A stretch of 64,000 nt of DNA from Oligoflexus tunisiensis (GTDB lineage Bacteria; Bdellovibrionota_B; Oligoflexia; Oligoflexales; Oligoflexaceae): contig NZ_BDFO01000001.1 of NCBI RefSeq assembly GCF_001748245.1, positions 3,747,208 through 3,811,207 of the forward strand, written 5' to 3'. The notes under the pieces were generated by a model. The model saw nothing but the letters and a program-made list of their open reading frames with translations, was not told the DNA's origin and ran no database searches. Positions 52,269 through 62,174 of this stretch are shown here, in pieces. The translations under genes were made by a program, and so were the position numbers. The stretch's first letter is position 1; the number at the start of each line of letters is the position of its first letter.

Positions 52269-52640
52269 TCAGCTGCAGGTCCAGCTCATGCCGCGCAATT
52301 TCTCGACGAAATTGCTGTAGTTCTGCTGACACTTGTCAAACTCGTGGTTGTATTCCCAGAGTTTGTCTTCAATGCCTGGCTTTTCGGTCTCTTTGTAATA
52401 GAGAACCTGGCATTTCTGCTGACTCATATCCATCTTCACACGACGGGTATTGCCCGACAGTGTGCAGACGGCCTCCGAGCCACTCGCGGTGTCGGTCGCG
52501 GCAGGAGCTTCAGCAGGATCTGGGGCAGCTGTCTGCGTCTCGACAGTGGCCGAAGCCGTTGTCGTGGTTGCAGGCATATCAGCCCCGATCGCCACGGTGG
52601 CGACCAGAAGTTGAGAACCTAAAAACAAACTTAATTTCAT
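52269..52640 (-). CDS. Small exported protein with cysteine pairs
   Basis: 123 residues from ATG 52640 (GGAGG upstream; the longer frame to 52694 lacks a site). Signal peptide MKLSLFLGSQLLVATVAIGA, then an Ala/Thr/Glu-rich linker (about 22-55), then a small domain with four cysteines: AVCTLSGNTRRV, QQKCQVLYYKE, DKCQQNYSNF and SWTCS at the C-terminus. Two disulphides are likely. Not recognised. It is bounded by the shared terminator. Confidence 0.7.
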   Translation of the reverse strand: MKLSLFLGSQLLVATVAIGADMPATTTTASATVETQTAAPDPAEAPAATDTASGSEAVCTLSGNTRRVKMDMSQQKCQVLYYKETEKPGIEDKLWEYNHEFDKCQQNYSNFVEKLRGMSWTCS

Positions 52641-52807
52641 GGATTTTCCTCCACAGTTGAACAGACAAAAATCCATTCGGCGGCCCACGCGCAAACATTC
52701 AAGGTTATTTTGCGCCGTGGGCTTCTTGTGGAGTTCGCCTGTTATCCCAGGCGTTTGGCAATCTTTCCGGGGGGAAGGATTCGGCTTTTTTTAAAGGGTA
52801 AAACCAC

Positions 52808-53506
52808 TCAAGCCAGATCAAAGAGCAGGAACGCGGTGTCATCCGCGGCCGCTTTCACCGGCAGGCCGGGCTCGCGCGCAATCGCCAGGCCATCACCAGC
52901 CGCTACCGTGCAATCCCTGGCTTCCAGAGTGCCGCTTATCATTTGCAGCCAGCCGTAGCGTTCCGCCTGCAGAGGCAGTTCCAGGGTCTCGCCCTTCTTC
53001 AGTTCGCCACGATAGATGCGAACGTTCTGATGAATATGAACCGGAGCCTCTTCCTTCAGCGGCGCCACCAGAAGGCGCAGCTTCTCGCCATCGACGGTCT
53101 GCACGGTGGCCTGTTCATAACCCGGTTCGATGCCGCGTTGCGCCGGTTCGATCCAGATCTGGAGCAGTTCCAATTCTTCCTGGTTCGAAGGATTGAATTC
53201 ACTGTGTCGAACTCCCGTGCCGGCACTCATACGCTGGATTTCACCGGCCTTCACCAGTTCCTTGTTCCCCATGCTGTCCTGATGTTCAATCGTGCCGCGC
53301 AGGATCACGGTGATGATTTCCATATCGGCATGACTGTGCATCGGAAAACCCTGGCCCGGCGCGATGATATCCTGATTGATCACGCGCAGCTGACGGTACC
53401 CCATGAAACGGGGATCGAAGTAACCGGCGAAGGAAAAGCTATGCCAGCTCTTGAGCCAGCCGTGATCCGCAAATCCTCGTTCCGAACTTTTTCTTGGAAG
53501 CAGCAT
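52808..53506 (-). CDS. Pirin-family protein (YhhW/quercetinase-like)
   Basis: 232 residues from ATG 53506. GAGGAGG is nine bases upstream of this ATG, and MLLPRKSSERGFADHGWLKSWHSFSFA then aligns with the usual family beginning. The metal site is in the N-terminal cupin: MHSHADMEIITVILRGTIEHQD with the two His and Glu, and VRHSEFN. The C-terminal cupin is shorter and lacks a full metal site. YhhW-type enzymes can oxidise quercetin; the cellular role is uncertain. Cytoplasmic. Confidence 0.93.
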   Translation of the reverse strand: MLLPRKSSERGFADHGWLKSWHSFSFAGYFDPRFMGYRQLRVINQDIIAPGQGFPMHSHADMEIITVILRGTIEHQDSMGNKELVKAGEIQRMSAGTGVRHSEFNPSNQEELELLQIWIEPAQRGIEPGYEQATVQTVDGEKLRLLVAPLKEEAPVHIHQNVRIYRGELKKGETLELPLQAERYGWLQMISGTLEARDCTVAAGDGLAIAREPGLPVKAAADDTAFLLFDLA

Positions 53507-53772
53507 GTCTTTCATCCTCCTCAGATTCCACTCCTTATAGAACGGCATAACACGATCAAAATAAAGTATAAGGTTTAGCTCATCATGATCTAATTAATGG
53601 ATCGTTTTTTCCCAGGGATTCCTGTCCGTTGCCCTGACCTGTTCTTGGAAAGTGGATTTTTGAGAACAGTTTCTCCTGGAGGCCACCCTTTCATGTTTTG
53701 CGGGTTCCCCGGTAGGGACATATTGAGTCCGTTATGGCCCGCAATCAACGACCCTAAGGAAAAGGAATCAAC

Positions 53773-54408
53773 ATGCAAGCCCAGCTGTTTGTTTCAGGCA
53801 CATTACTCTTCTTCGCGTCTGTTTCCACCTCCTTTGCCGGCGCGCCGGTCAGCCCGGATCCCGCGACCCGCCCCCCGTTCAGCGTGTCAGAAGGTCGGGA
53901 GCAATGGATCCTCGAATTCAATGGGACGACAGCCCGTAAGATCTTTGAACATCTTCGTGATCCAGAAGTGAGACGATTCGATTCAGATTTTTTTGAGTTG
54001 AAAATTGGTTTCGGTGTGATCTGCGTCGCGGATAACGTCCAACAGAATCACATATGCTGGGAAAGGTTGAGCAAGGATGCCGAGGCATTTGGCAACTTTC
54101 CTTACTCGGATCAGCTGAAAAAAAGTTCCATGCTGAAGATCAACCTGAAAGGTCTATCTCTGGCTCAGGTCTATAACAGTATGTCCGAGGACGGGGACAT
54201 GGACGAGGCCATGGATGGTTCCCTGCTCTATATCAAGCAACGCACAGGTCTGAGCTGCACACGCATTGACAGTCCTGACGGCACCTCCAGCTATATATGC
54301 AGCCAGTTCCTCTCGGCTAGTGGTTACCCCATAGGCGAAGGTTCCGATCCGATGATCGGCTCAGGAACCCATCCTGTGACAGTCGATGCAGAAGAAGGAG
54401 GTCTTTAA
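53773..54408 (+). CDS. Exported protein translationally coupled to the C25 peptidase
   Basis: 211 residues. Signal peptide MQAQLFVSGTLLFFASVSTSFA. The mature part has WILEFNGTTARKIFEHLRDPEV, FGVICVADNVQQNHICW, LKINLKGLSLAQVYNSM and LSCTRIDSPDGTSSYICSQF, with two Cys pairs. Its TAA shares an A with the peptidase ATG (TAATG), so translation is probably coupled. By place it could be a chaperone, inhibitor or activator of the peptidase; this is inference from context only. Not recognised. Confidence 0.75.
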   Translation: MQAQLFVSGTLLFFASVSTSFAGAPVSPDPATRPPFSVSEGREQWILEFNGTTARKIFEHLRDPEVRRFDSDFFELKIGFGVICVADNVQQNHICWERLSKDAEAFGNFPYSDQLKKSSMLKINLKGLSLAQVYNSMSEDGDMDEAMDGSLLYIKQRTGLSCTRIDSPDGTSSYICSQFLSASGYPIGEGSDPMIGSGTHPVTVDAEEGGL

Positions 54409-57077
54409 TGAAAAGGTGGCTTCTCTTCAGTCTGCTGCTGGCAGGACCAGCGGCAGCTCAGGACTTCCGACCGGTCCTGATCAAACCCGTTGTGGATCTG
54501 AGACCCGTTCTGCAGGATATCCATATCCCGCGCATCAAAACGGTGAAGGTCCCCTACTCGGTCGTGATACATGCCATGAATCAACCCACGGCGGGCGTCG
54601 GTTCCTGCACTCTTGAATACAAAGGCATCGTCCTCGCAAATGACAAATTCAAGGGCAAGGACAAATATCAAATCCGCGGCACCTTCCTTTTGAATGACGG
54701 GGTGAAGGAAGTGCAGCTGCGCTGTCAGCTCGATGGTTATGAGCCCATGACGGAATCGGTCGCGCTAAAAGACAACAACCTGAATGTGGAAACCTGCTTT
54801 TGCACGCGCAAACTCTATCAGGATCCTGTCGTGGACCTGGAACAGGGCATCGCCCGCGTGCGCCTGCAGATTCCTCCCTTTCGTGAGAAAAAAATCTGGC
54901 TTGCCGGTCGTTCCTTTGTCCAGCTAACGTCCGATCATCCGGACGTCATCAGCAACAGCTGGACCGGTGAACCCCTGCAGCCGGAATTTCCGCAGACCAG
55001 TTTTTACTTTGCGCTGCCCCTGGACGCCCAGGTCACCGGCGTGACCGTCAAGCCAGGTCGTGTGGTCGGTGGACTCAGTCTACCGCTCATTCCCAAGGCC
55101 GAGGAAGGCACACCCCAGTTTCACGCTGCGATACCGCCTCGCTTTGATGAAAAAATCTATTATGGTGGTCACGGTGATGTCACGGTGGAAAGGGATGCCC
55201 GCCTGCAGATGATCACCACACGCGAGCAGAATATCGTGAAGGTATCCGCGCCGCTCGTGGATTTCTTCGCGAAGCAACCGGCGCTGCGTTACTATGAAGA
55301 TCTCGAAATCATCGTTAACTTCAAAAGTGAATCGAGCTGTTTCCGACCACCCGTACGCGGTCGCGATGCCGTTGACCTGTATCACGCCCGTCAGCTCGTG
55401 GGTTTGAACCAGCTGATCCTGAATCCTGAGGATGTGCTAAGCGTTTGCCGTTACCGGAATGCAATGATGATGCGGGCTGTCACGGAGCCGGCTGGCCCGA
55501 ATCTTGTGATCGTCGCGCCGGGTGACTTCAAGGAGGATGCGGAACGTCTGCGGGCCCATAAGGAAACGCTCGGCATACGCACCAGTGTTCTTTATTGGAA
55601 TGGCGGCACCGCGGAGCAGCTGAAGGAAAAGTTGAATGATGCCGCTCAGGCCTTGCGTCCGAACTTCATGCAGTGGGTTCTTCTGCTCGGCGATGTCGAT
55701 CGCATTCCCGCGTATTATGATACGGCCCTGGGCGATCCCAAACACGGAGACTATGCTCTGAGCGCGGGTGACGTATTCTACACGCAGTTCCCAGGGAACG
55801 CAGGAGCCTATACCCCTTCGCAGGATCCTAACTTTAGCATCGGTCGTATTCCTGCGAAAACTGTTGAGGAACTGCGCCGGGTGACCTCGCGCATCATCGC
55901 CTTTGAGAATCAGCCGCCCATGGTGGACCACTACTATCAAAGCCCAACGATCGCCGCGACGTTGCAGATGTCCAACTCGCAGGATACCGGCACCTTGAAC
56001 AATTATGCAGAGTTCATGGAAAGCAACGTAGCCCAGCGCTATTTCCAGGCGGGATTCCGGCCCGAACGGATCTTCCGGACGGATACTGAGCAACCGCTGA
56101 AACCTGTAAACTGGTCGCCTTCCAAACCGATTGACTATGCTTCTCTGACCCGGGCGGAGCCTGCCGTTCCTTCCCTCCTCTTCCATATGGATGGTTCGCA
56201 GGATCTGATCGACGGCGCGGTGAAACGCGGTACGAATTTTCTGATCAACCGTGGCCATGCGAGTACCAGCAGCTGGGCCTGGCCGGGCTTCAGCTATGAT
56301 CCCAAACGTTTTTCCCTTTTCCCGACGGACAAGCCGCCTGTGGTTTTCGCCATCTCCTGTCTGACCGGATTTTATGATAGCGAAACCATTCACAATGGGC
56401 ACATCACAAGCGAGCGCAGCGAATTCAACAGCATCGATCCGAACGAGCGTTTCATGGCCGAGGACATGCTGCTCGACAGTCACGGGGCATTGGGTGTCGT
56501 GGCCTCCTCGCGGCAGAGCAAGTGGAGCTTCAACAATCGTTTAACCTCGGGCTTGGCCCGTTCCCTGATCGACCGTCAGGTCAATGGCCTGCCGCTGAGC
56601 CAGCATCTGGGTGACGTCCTGGTTGATGCCAAGGTCTTTGCCAAGAAAATCACGGGCGCGGTAGGCGAAAGCGCCTTTTTGGAAAATACCAATCGTCACC
56701 ATCTGCTGGTCTACAACCTGTTCGGCGACCCTTCGATGGAACTGCGTCACAGCCTGCCGCTGCGCGTCCAGGGACAGCCCTCGCTCCAGTACAACGCGGA
56801 CCAGAAAACGCTGCGGGTGCGCTTCAGGGTTGAGGCCCTCGCCTGTCCCGGCTGTGATCTTTCCCAGCAGAAGGAGCCGGGCATTGCCGTGCTGATGGAT
56901 TCGAGCAATCGCGTCATCACCCGGGGTCTGGCCACGCCCATCGTCGGTGAAAACGGAGAAAATCGGGAGGTTGTTCTGCAGGCGGTCAGTTCCTATTACG
57001 GCAGTCTGCTTAAGCTCCATTTAAGCAACGCTGACCTGATTCCCTATCAATACGTGATCGACAATCGCATCCGCTAA
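54408..57077 (+). CDS. Secreted gingipain-type cysteine peptidase (family C25)
   Basis: 889 residues. Signal peptide MKRWLLFSLLLAGPAAA. An N-terminal beta-rich region (about 20-330) could be a propeptide. The caspase-like C25 domain (about 360-790) shows PNLVIVAPGDFKEDAERLRAHKE, WVLLLGDVDRIPAYYD, PNFSIGRIPAKTVEELRRVTSRI, FLINRGHASTSSW with His617 and VVFAISCLTGFYD with Cys651, then LVYNLFGDPSMELR, which commonly closes the domain. A C-terminal Ig-like domain (about 795-889) follows. No type IX secretion CTD was recognised. It probably acts at the cell surface or outside; specificity unknown. Confidence 0.88.
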   Translation: MKRWLLFSLLLAGPAAAQDFRPVLIKPVVDLRPVLQDIHIPRIKTVKVPYSVVIHAMNQPTAGVGSCTLEYKGIVLANDKFKGKDKYQIRGTFLLNDGVKEVQLRCQLDGYEPMTESVALKDNNLNVETCFCTRKLYQDPVVDLEQGIARVRLQIPPFREKKIWLAGRSFVQLTSDHPDVISNSWTGEPLQPEFPQTSFYFALPLDAQVTGVTVKPGRVVGGLSLPLIPKAEEGTPQFHAAIPPRFDEKIYYGGHGDVTVERDARLQMITTREQNIVKVSAPLVDFFAKQPALRYYEDLEIIVNFKSESSCFRPPVRGRDAVDLYHARQLVGLNQLILNPEDVLSVCRYRNAMMMRAVTEPAGPNLVIVAPGDFKEDAERLRAHKETLGIRTSVLYWNGGTAEQLKEKLNDAAQALRPNFMQWVLLLGDVDRIPAYYDTALGDPKHGDYALSAGDVFYTQFPGNAGAYTPSQDPNFSIGRIPAKTVEELRRVTSRIIAFENQPPMVDHYYQSPTIAATLQMSNSQDTGTLNNYAEFMESNVAQRYFQAGFRPERIFRTDTEQPLKPVNWSPSKPIDYASLTRAEPAVPSLLFHMDGSQDLIDGAVKRGTNFLINRGHASTSSWAWPGFSYDPKRFSLFPTDKPPVVFAISCLTGFYDSETIHNGHITSERSEFNSIDPNERFMAEDMLLDSHGALGVVASSRQSKWSFNNRLTSGLARSLIDRQVNGLPLSQHLGDVLVDAKVFAKKITGAVGESAFLENTNRHHLLVYNLFGDPSMELRHSLPLRVQGQPSLQYNADQKTLRVRFRVEALACPGCDLSQQKEPGIAVLMDSSNRVITRGLATPIVGENGENREVVLQAVSSYYGSLLKLHLSNADLIPYQYVIDNRIR

Positions 57078-57295
57078 GCGTTCTTCCCCATAGGATGCAA
57101 GGGTGGCCGGATCCTCCGGCTGCCCAAAAATTCCGCACAAAGTTTCCGAATGGACTTCCCCTTGGGGAGCCGTTCATACTATTGGCTGTCGCATCAATAA
57201 AGAGACAAGGCGGGCTTGGGCAGGCAACGCAGCTGACCGGACTACGCCACATCCTTGATGGATACGACAGCCAAAATCTTGCCAGGAGGGCTTTG

Positions 57296-57478
57296 ATGAA
57301 ATCCAAAGGGAAAGATGAGATTGTGCCGGAAGCTTTTCTCACGACCGATCCCAAATTGATTCTTAGAAAACCAAGACCATTCAGTGAACGCCACAGTACC
57401 ATTCTTAAAATACTCGCGGGCGTTGCGGGCGGGATGCTGGCGCTGCTGGTCGCGGGTCAGTTGAAGAGGATTTTCTGA
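57296..57478 (+). CDS. 60-residue single-pass membrane protein
   Basis: ATG 57296 is preceded by AGGAGGG with ideal spacing, which supports translation of MKSKGKDEIVPEAFL... and argues against a longer frame to 57095. A basic N-terminal half (LILRKPRPFSERHS) is followed by a membrane helix ILKILAGVAGGMLALLVAG and a short basic tail. Lies 218 bp after the C25 gene on the same strand. Function unknown. Confidence 0.6.
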   Translation: MKSKGKDEIVPEAFLTTDPKLILRKPRPFSERHSTILKILAGVAGGMLALLVAGQLKRIF

Positions 57479-57487
57479 GGCGAGGCG

Positions 57488-57509
57488 GAGTCCGCCCGCA
57501 GGCGGACTC
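57488..57509. terminator. Strong hairpin after the small membrane protein gene
   Basis: GAGTCCGCC-CGCA-GGCGGACTC, a perfect 9-bp stem with a 4-base loop, lies 10 bp after the stop codon. There is no T-run, so termination would need Rho, or the hairpin protects the 3' end. Confidence 0.5.
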
Positions 57510-57665
57510 TCACGGGCAGGATTGCAACAATGCAACGAATTCTTTTGCCAAACACTCCCTTTTTTTCGAAGCGCCAATCCTGATTGGAATTTTAGCGTAC
57601 GAATGGCGCATGCTTTGGCTGTCAAGGCCTTGATCGCTGACTTCGCAAATAACATGTTTATATCG

Positions 57666-57695
57666 TTCAACAAATAATGTTAGATAGGGTACAAT
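57666..57695 (+). promoter_or_regulatory. Possible promoter of the YceI gene
   Basis: TTCAAC (57666), an 18-bp spacer and TACAAT (57690) lie 44 bp before ATG 57740 in an AT-rich stretch. Weak visual match. Confidence 0.35.
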
Positions 57696-57739
57696 TGAAT
57701 TAAGTGACTGTCTTTCTTTAATTACGAGGAATGGTAAGC

Positions 57740-58354
57740 ATGAAAGTTCGTCTCCTTGTCGCATCCTTTGTATCGCTTGGTCTGACCTGGTCTGCTGCGT
57801 CTTTTGCTGCCGCTTATAAGATCGATCCTGCTCAGAGTTCTGTAAAATGGGTTGGCACGAAACAGATTTTGGTAAAAGACAAACACAATGGGCTCGTCAA
57901 GATCAAGGACGGCACACTTGATCTGGACGGCAAACAGGAGAAGGGCCGCTTTGTCATTGATATGACAAGCATCGAAAATCTGGATTTGAATGATAAGCCC
58001 GACCTGAAGAAGAAGCTTGAAGGTCATCTGAAGTCGGATGACTTCTTTAGCGTTTCCAAGCATCCAGAAGCAACTCTCGTCCTTAAAACTCTGAAGCCCG
58101 ATCCGAAGGACAAGCAACACTACGAAGCAACCGGTGACTTGACCATCAAAGGGATAACCAAACCAGTAACCTTACCAGCGAAGATTATTGAGAAAGATGG
58201 AAACGTCAAGGTGGAGAGTAAGTTCACAATCAACCGCATGGAATGGGACATCCGTTATAATTCGCCAGACACACTTGATCTTAAAAAGTTCGGCGACAAG
58301 GCAATCAAAAACCACGTGGAGTTTGATGTCATCCTGGTGGGCAAGAAAAAGTAA
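57740..58354 (+). CDS. YceI-family periplasmic lipid-binding protein
   Basis: 204 residues from ATG 57740 (GAGG ten bases upstream; ATG 57731 is too close to that site). Signal peptide ends at ASFAA. YKIDPAQSSVKWVGTKQI, GRFVIDMTSIENLDL, LEGHLKSDDFFSVSKHPEATL and YEATGDLTIKGITKPVTLP are all YceI hallmarks; the fold is a lipocalin-like barrel that binds isoprenoid or other amphiphilic molecules. INRMEWDIRYNSPDTLDLKK completes the barrel. Confidence 0.95.
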   Translation: MKVRLLVASFVSLGLTWSAASFAAAYKIDPAQSSVKWVGTKQILVKDKHNGLVKIKDGTLDLDGKQEKGRFVIDMTSIENLDLNDKPDLKKKLEGHLKSDDFFSVSKHPEATLVLKTLKPDPKDKQHYEATGDLTIKGITKPVTLPAKIIEKDGNVKVESKFTINRMEWDIRYNSPDTLDLKKFGDKAIKNHVEFDVILVGKKK

Positions 58355-58547
58355 GTCTGCGCAGGATCTGACTCTGGGGGGCCATCAGGTCCGCCAGAGC
58401 CGAAAACACCGCTTTCCCCGGACTTTTGCCCCATCACTGCCATCCAGCCGGATCTAACGCAATCCCAAACAAAACTAGCACCGGCCATTATGGTAGGAGT
58501 GGACGTACTTTTCATAAAGTCCGTGAAATCTAGCCAGGATGTCTCAA

Positions 58548-61500
58548 ATGAATCGCACAATTCGCGTCATTCTTTTGCTTCTCATGATAACCTCGGGCTG
58601 CCATAAACTGCAGAATAGTATGAATACAATAGAGCTGGAATGCGGAGCGGACGCATCTTCCGGTGAATCCTATATGAAGTTCTTACAAAGCCAGGATGCC
58701 GAAATCCAGCAGGCCGAAGAAAACCTAGTCGCCTTTCATGTAGAAGAGGATGCCATGCAATCTTCAAATACGGGTAAGCGAATCCAGGTATCCAGTAAGG
58801 GCTGTGTCGCTATCCCGAAGGGCGAAAGTGGTCGCTTGGATGTTTATACAAAGGTCCCCAGGCAAGGCATCTCCATTCATCTGCAAAAATCAAACCCCGA
58901 TTTTTCGAAGCATCGCCTCCTGCCTATCAAGGAAAGCCACTTTGGTTTTGTTTGCCCTGTGGACGGCTACTTTGCAGTGGACTCGTTGTCTGTCCCTCTG
59001 GTGATACCCTCCGCCCCCAATAGCATCAGCGAGAGAAATCGAATTGTGGCTTACGACGAGTCGACACATACCGGGGTCGTTTTATTCGAGAAACCTTTTG
59101 GCGAGTCTTCAGCAGGTGAAATAAAGCTCTTCAACACATCTGTATTGAAGCCGGGTGAGTACCTCCTGAAAAGCACTCGCGAGGTTGTTGACCTTCGCTC
59201 CGAATCTCAATTGACAAGCGCGGACGTTGCCACGTGCCCCCTGACCATAGTCGAAAAAACTCCGAACCTTCCGGACGCGATCCTGCGGCTTCCAGAATCG
59301 ACCATCGTGCCTTTGGGAAGTAAATTGAGCTGGACGAGCGATAAACATACCGACATGAAGTTCTGTCGCAAACAGGGCGCGGGCTGCTCCAAGTCGGAAG
59401 ATTTCCACGATGCCAGTGAGGTGCTGAATCAGGACGAAGGAGTTTGGGATTACTGCTTTCTTCTCGAAAACAGAGTGGGGCAAAAAAGTGAGATCCTTTG
59501 CAAAGAAATAAGAGTGAGCGGCACGAAGCCTCAGATTAAAATTGCCATCGACACGCCAGCGATCGCAACGGATCTCCCCATCCTTGACTTCCCGACCATT
59601 AGGTTGAAATATCAGGTGCAGGCTGACCATAAGCTAGCCACAAAATCAGATCTGCAAAAATATCAGATGTGCAGAGTCGAGTTCTCCTTTCATGGTCAGG
59701 TGAATTTGGCTTCCGATACCGTGACATGTCTATCGGCAGAGTGTCGCGGCAAAAGCCTCAAGGATTTTTCGGCTTGTGGTCCTGAAGTTGAAATTGATAT
59801 CAGTGGGGTCTATAAAACCAATCTCATTGATAAGGCCTATTTGAAGTTCATAGTCAGAACTGAAGACGGAGCAGGCAATATCAGCACCAATGAGAACAGT
59901 GTTCTGATCGACAAAGACCGCTGGGAATATGTGGCGTTAACCGGACCGGGCACGAGTCTGGAAGATGAACAATTAGCCGCGTTTGTTCCAATTACCGACG
60001 ATCGCATTCACATTATTAGTCAAAGCAACAAGATTTTGGAGTATTCGTCGGAGAGCCAGACTTGGAAAGAATTATTCAATATTTCCCAGCTTACGACCGA
60101 AGATGTGCAGTTTCAGGAGCTGATCGTAATGCCTGATCAAAGCGTCTACGGTCTTTGGCATGACAGCTTCGATGCCAAACACTCCTTAATCCTTAGAAGA
60201 CAACCTGGGAAGCCCTGGGAGCATTTAGCTGGAGATCAAAACCCACCTGGCTGTTCCTCGTTTACCAGAGACTGGTCAGGAAACCTGTATTGCCAAAATA
60301 AAGGACTGGCTTATGTCTTCACTAACGACATCTGGAAAGAAATCACTTTAACAGACAATGAAGGTGACGCGCTTTGCTCTGGACGCATGAAGTTTTTTAC
60401 CGTCAATGAGTCACAATGGGTGTTCTGTAGTGGGTGGGTTCATTCGCGACAAGCCGCTGACGACACATGGACTCGGCGCAAAGAATTTGGAGATGGATTT
60501 CCGGGGTATGCGGTTGAGGACAAATATGGAAATATCTGGATCAGCAGTGACGAATGGTCAGACGAATTCTTTGTCGGCTATTTTGATCCGCTGGGCCAAT
60601 GGAACGATGCGGTGTCAGGGACGGTTCTGAAGTTCCAAACTTCAACCATCGGTTTCCCGAGCCTTTCAAGCTCAGGCGACGCTCAATACGGGAGCCTTGT
60701 TTGGGACTCTTCCCTTAAGGATTGGAAGCCACGTTTTTCTTTTCTGAACCCACTCGCGATCATACCTCTCAACACTGTGCATGGGCTGCTGAATGACTCA
60801 TTCCTCCTGTGGGATTCGAGCTTGGTTATCAGCATGGGCCGAACTGATTACATGTTTACGTTCCCAACTGATCGATGGAAGGCGCTTTCCCAGGATGCCA
60901 TTAATTATCACAGCAAGTTTAAGGAGTTCTTTGCTGTCCTTAGCTACGTGGAGTCTTCAACAGAATTGCAGCTTGTTTCCATTCGAAAACGGAAAGTGAT
61001 GAACTGGTTGCCTGCGGTCACCGATAGCCCGCACTACGAAGAGTTTCAACTGACGCGCATGAATTCGGGTGCAACATTTTTTACAGCAGGTCAAAAGCTG
61101 ATCTATCGCCAGAACCGGGAATCGGGAGGTTTTGAAGTCTATCGCCGTTTCGCTGAAGCGGAAGACGTCATGACCAAAATGACAAACCAGCTTGTCATAG
61201 CTATTCGCAGCGGCAAGATTATGGTGGATGTCGGTGGGGGATCCTTCATCGAATTTGAAATGCCCAAGGATTTCGAGCTGACGAGCGACCACTTTGTTAA
61301 AGACAGCCAGCTGTGGGCCATGGATGCGAAATCTCCAACAATTCATCGAATCTCACCGGATGGGTCCATCCAAAACCTTAACATTCCCGCTGAATGCCAC
61401 AGCGGCGCGTCTACAATTCTCACCCACACGGAGAGCCACATTTATATTGTGGGCGGAGCCAACCATTGTCTCGCCAGCTTCGAGGACATGATTTTCAAAC

Positions 61501-61901
61501 CTCTGACTATTCCCGACTATCCTTTCGAAGGTCCTCCGGCCCTTATCGCAAGGCTCAGCACAAGCAGGCTGGCACTCCAGGCCGCCGCTGGAGACGATAA
61601 GTTCTACATTGTGGATCTGGACAAGAAGAAGTCGGAAGGCCCCTTTCCGCTGTCCGAGAACCTGCTCAACCTTCAGGAAAGTCCAGATTCGAAGCACTTG
61701 TTTGCGCTGTACGGGGACCGCGTGGAGCGCTTCGTGAACGGAACCTGGGCTACGGTCATCACCAACACACAGATAGGGGAGCATCTGGGGCGCTCGGATG
61801 TGGACTTCAAGTCACTGGCTGTTGATCGGGAGGACTCCTTCCTCCTTGCAACAGACGTAGCGCCTCTCCTGCGAATCTTTCTGAACAAGGGATCTCAGTG
61901 A
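58548..61901 (+). CDS. Very large lipoprotein with propeller-like C-terminal half
   Basis: 1117 residues from ATG 58548, which is better spaced from AGGA than ATG 58539. MNRTIRVILLLLMITSGC has lipobox TSGC (Cys18). Residues up to about 470 look like beta-sandwich domains, including an Ig-like part with VEKTPNLPDAILRLPES and WTSDKHTDMKFCRK. From about 470 on, short beta modules with Trp and Asp repeat: SFTRDWSGNLYCQN, YAVEDKYGNIWISS, VKDSQLWAMDAKSP. These resemble regulator-type propeller blades ('D-x-x-G-x-x-W/Y'). Probably outer-membrane anchored and extracellular. Neighbouring genes give no clear clue. Confidence 0.75.
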   Translation: MNRTIRVILLLLMITSGCHKLQNSMNTIELECGADASSGESYMKFLQSQDAEIQQAEENLVAFHVEEDAMQSSNTGKRIQVSSKGCVAIPKGESGRLDVYTKVPRQGISIHLQKSNPDFSKHRLLPIKESHFGFVCPVDGYFAVDSLSVPLVIPSAPNSISERNRIVAYDESTHTGVVLFEKPFGESSAGEIKLFNTSVLKPGEYLLKSTREVVDLRSESQLTSADVATCPLTIVEKTPNLPDAILRLPESTIVPLGSKLSWTSDKHTDMKFCRKQGAGCSKSEDFHDASEVLNQDEGVWDYCFLLENRVGQKSEILCKEIRVSGTKPQIKIAIDTPAIATDLPILDFPTIRLKYQVQADHKLATKSDLQKYQMCRVEFSFHGQVNLASDTVTCLSAECRGKSLKDFSACGPEVEIDISGVYKTNLIDKAYLKFIVRTEDGAGNISTNENSVLIDKDRWEYVALTGPGTSLEDEQLAAFVPITDDRIHIISQSNKILEYSSESQTWKELFNISQLTTEDVQFQELIVMPDQSVYGLWHDSFDAKHSLILRRQPGKPWEHLAGDQNPPGCSSFTRDWSGNLYCQNKGLAYVFTNDIWKEITLTDNEGDALCSGRMKFFTVNESQWVFCSGWVHSRQAADDTWTRRKEFGDGFPGYAVEDKYGNIWISSDEWSDEFFVGYFDPLGQWNDAVSGTVLKFQTSTIGFPSLSSSGDAQYGSLVWDSSLKDWKPRFSFLNPLAIIPLNTVHGLLNDSFLLWDSSLVISMGRTDYMFTFPTDRWKALSQDAINYHSKFKEFFAVLSYVESSTELQLVSIRKRKVMNWLPAVTDSPHYEEFQLTRMNSGATFFTAGQKLIYRQNRESGGFEVYRRFAEAEDVMTKMTNQLVIAIRSGKIMVDVGGGSFIEFEMPKDFELTSDHFVKDSQLWAMDAKSPTIHRISPDGSIQNLNIPAECHSGASTILTHTESHIYIVGGANHCLASFEDMIFKPLTIPDYPFEGPPALIARLSTSRLALQAAAGDDKFYIVDLDKKKSEGPFPLSENLLNLQESPDSKHLFALYGDRVERFVNGTWATVITNTQIGEHLGRSDVDFKSLAVDREDSFLLATDVAPLLRIFLNKGSQ

Positions 61902-62174
61902 TTGCCCAGCAGCAACGGCAGTCTGGTGGGACGCGCAACGGAAAACATGATTGAATTGACATATTAATATTGTCTATTGGAAGGCACCGAAGTATTGGAA
62001 ATCCTTGCCAGCGGAGTAATTGATGCAGGGTGCCGTTCGGAATCAGAAAAATTAACTCCACTTGAAAACGATAATTTCAATAAATGCCAGAATGACTGTT
62101 CTGCTTTTAAGTGCCCTGAGATATAAGGAGGCGGTAGAATCTTTTGAAACCCTTGAAGGGAGCAGGATACGTCA

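Noticed and set aside
55437..56483. 348-codon open frame opposite the C25 peptidase gene
   Set aside because: Antisense shadow; catalytic motifs of the peptidase run through the same bases.
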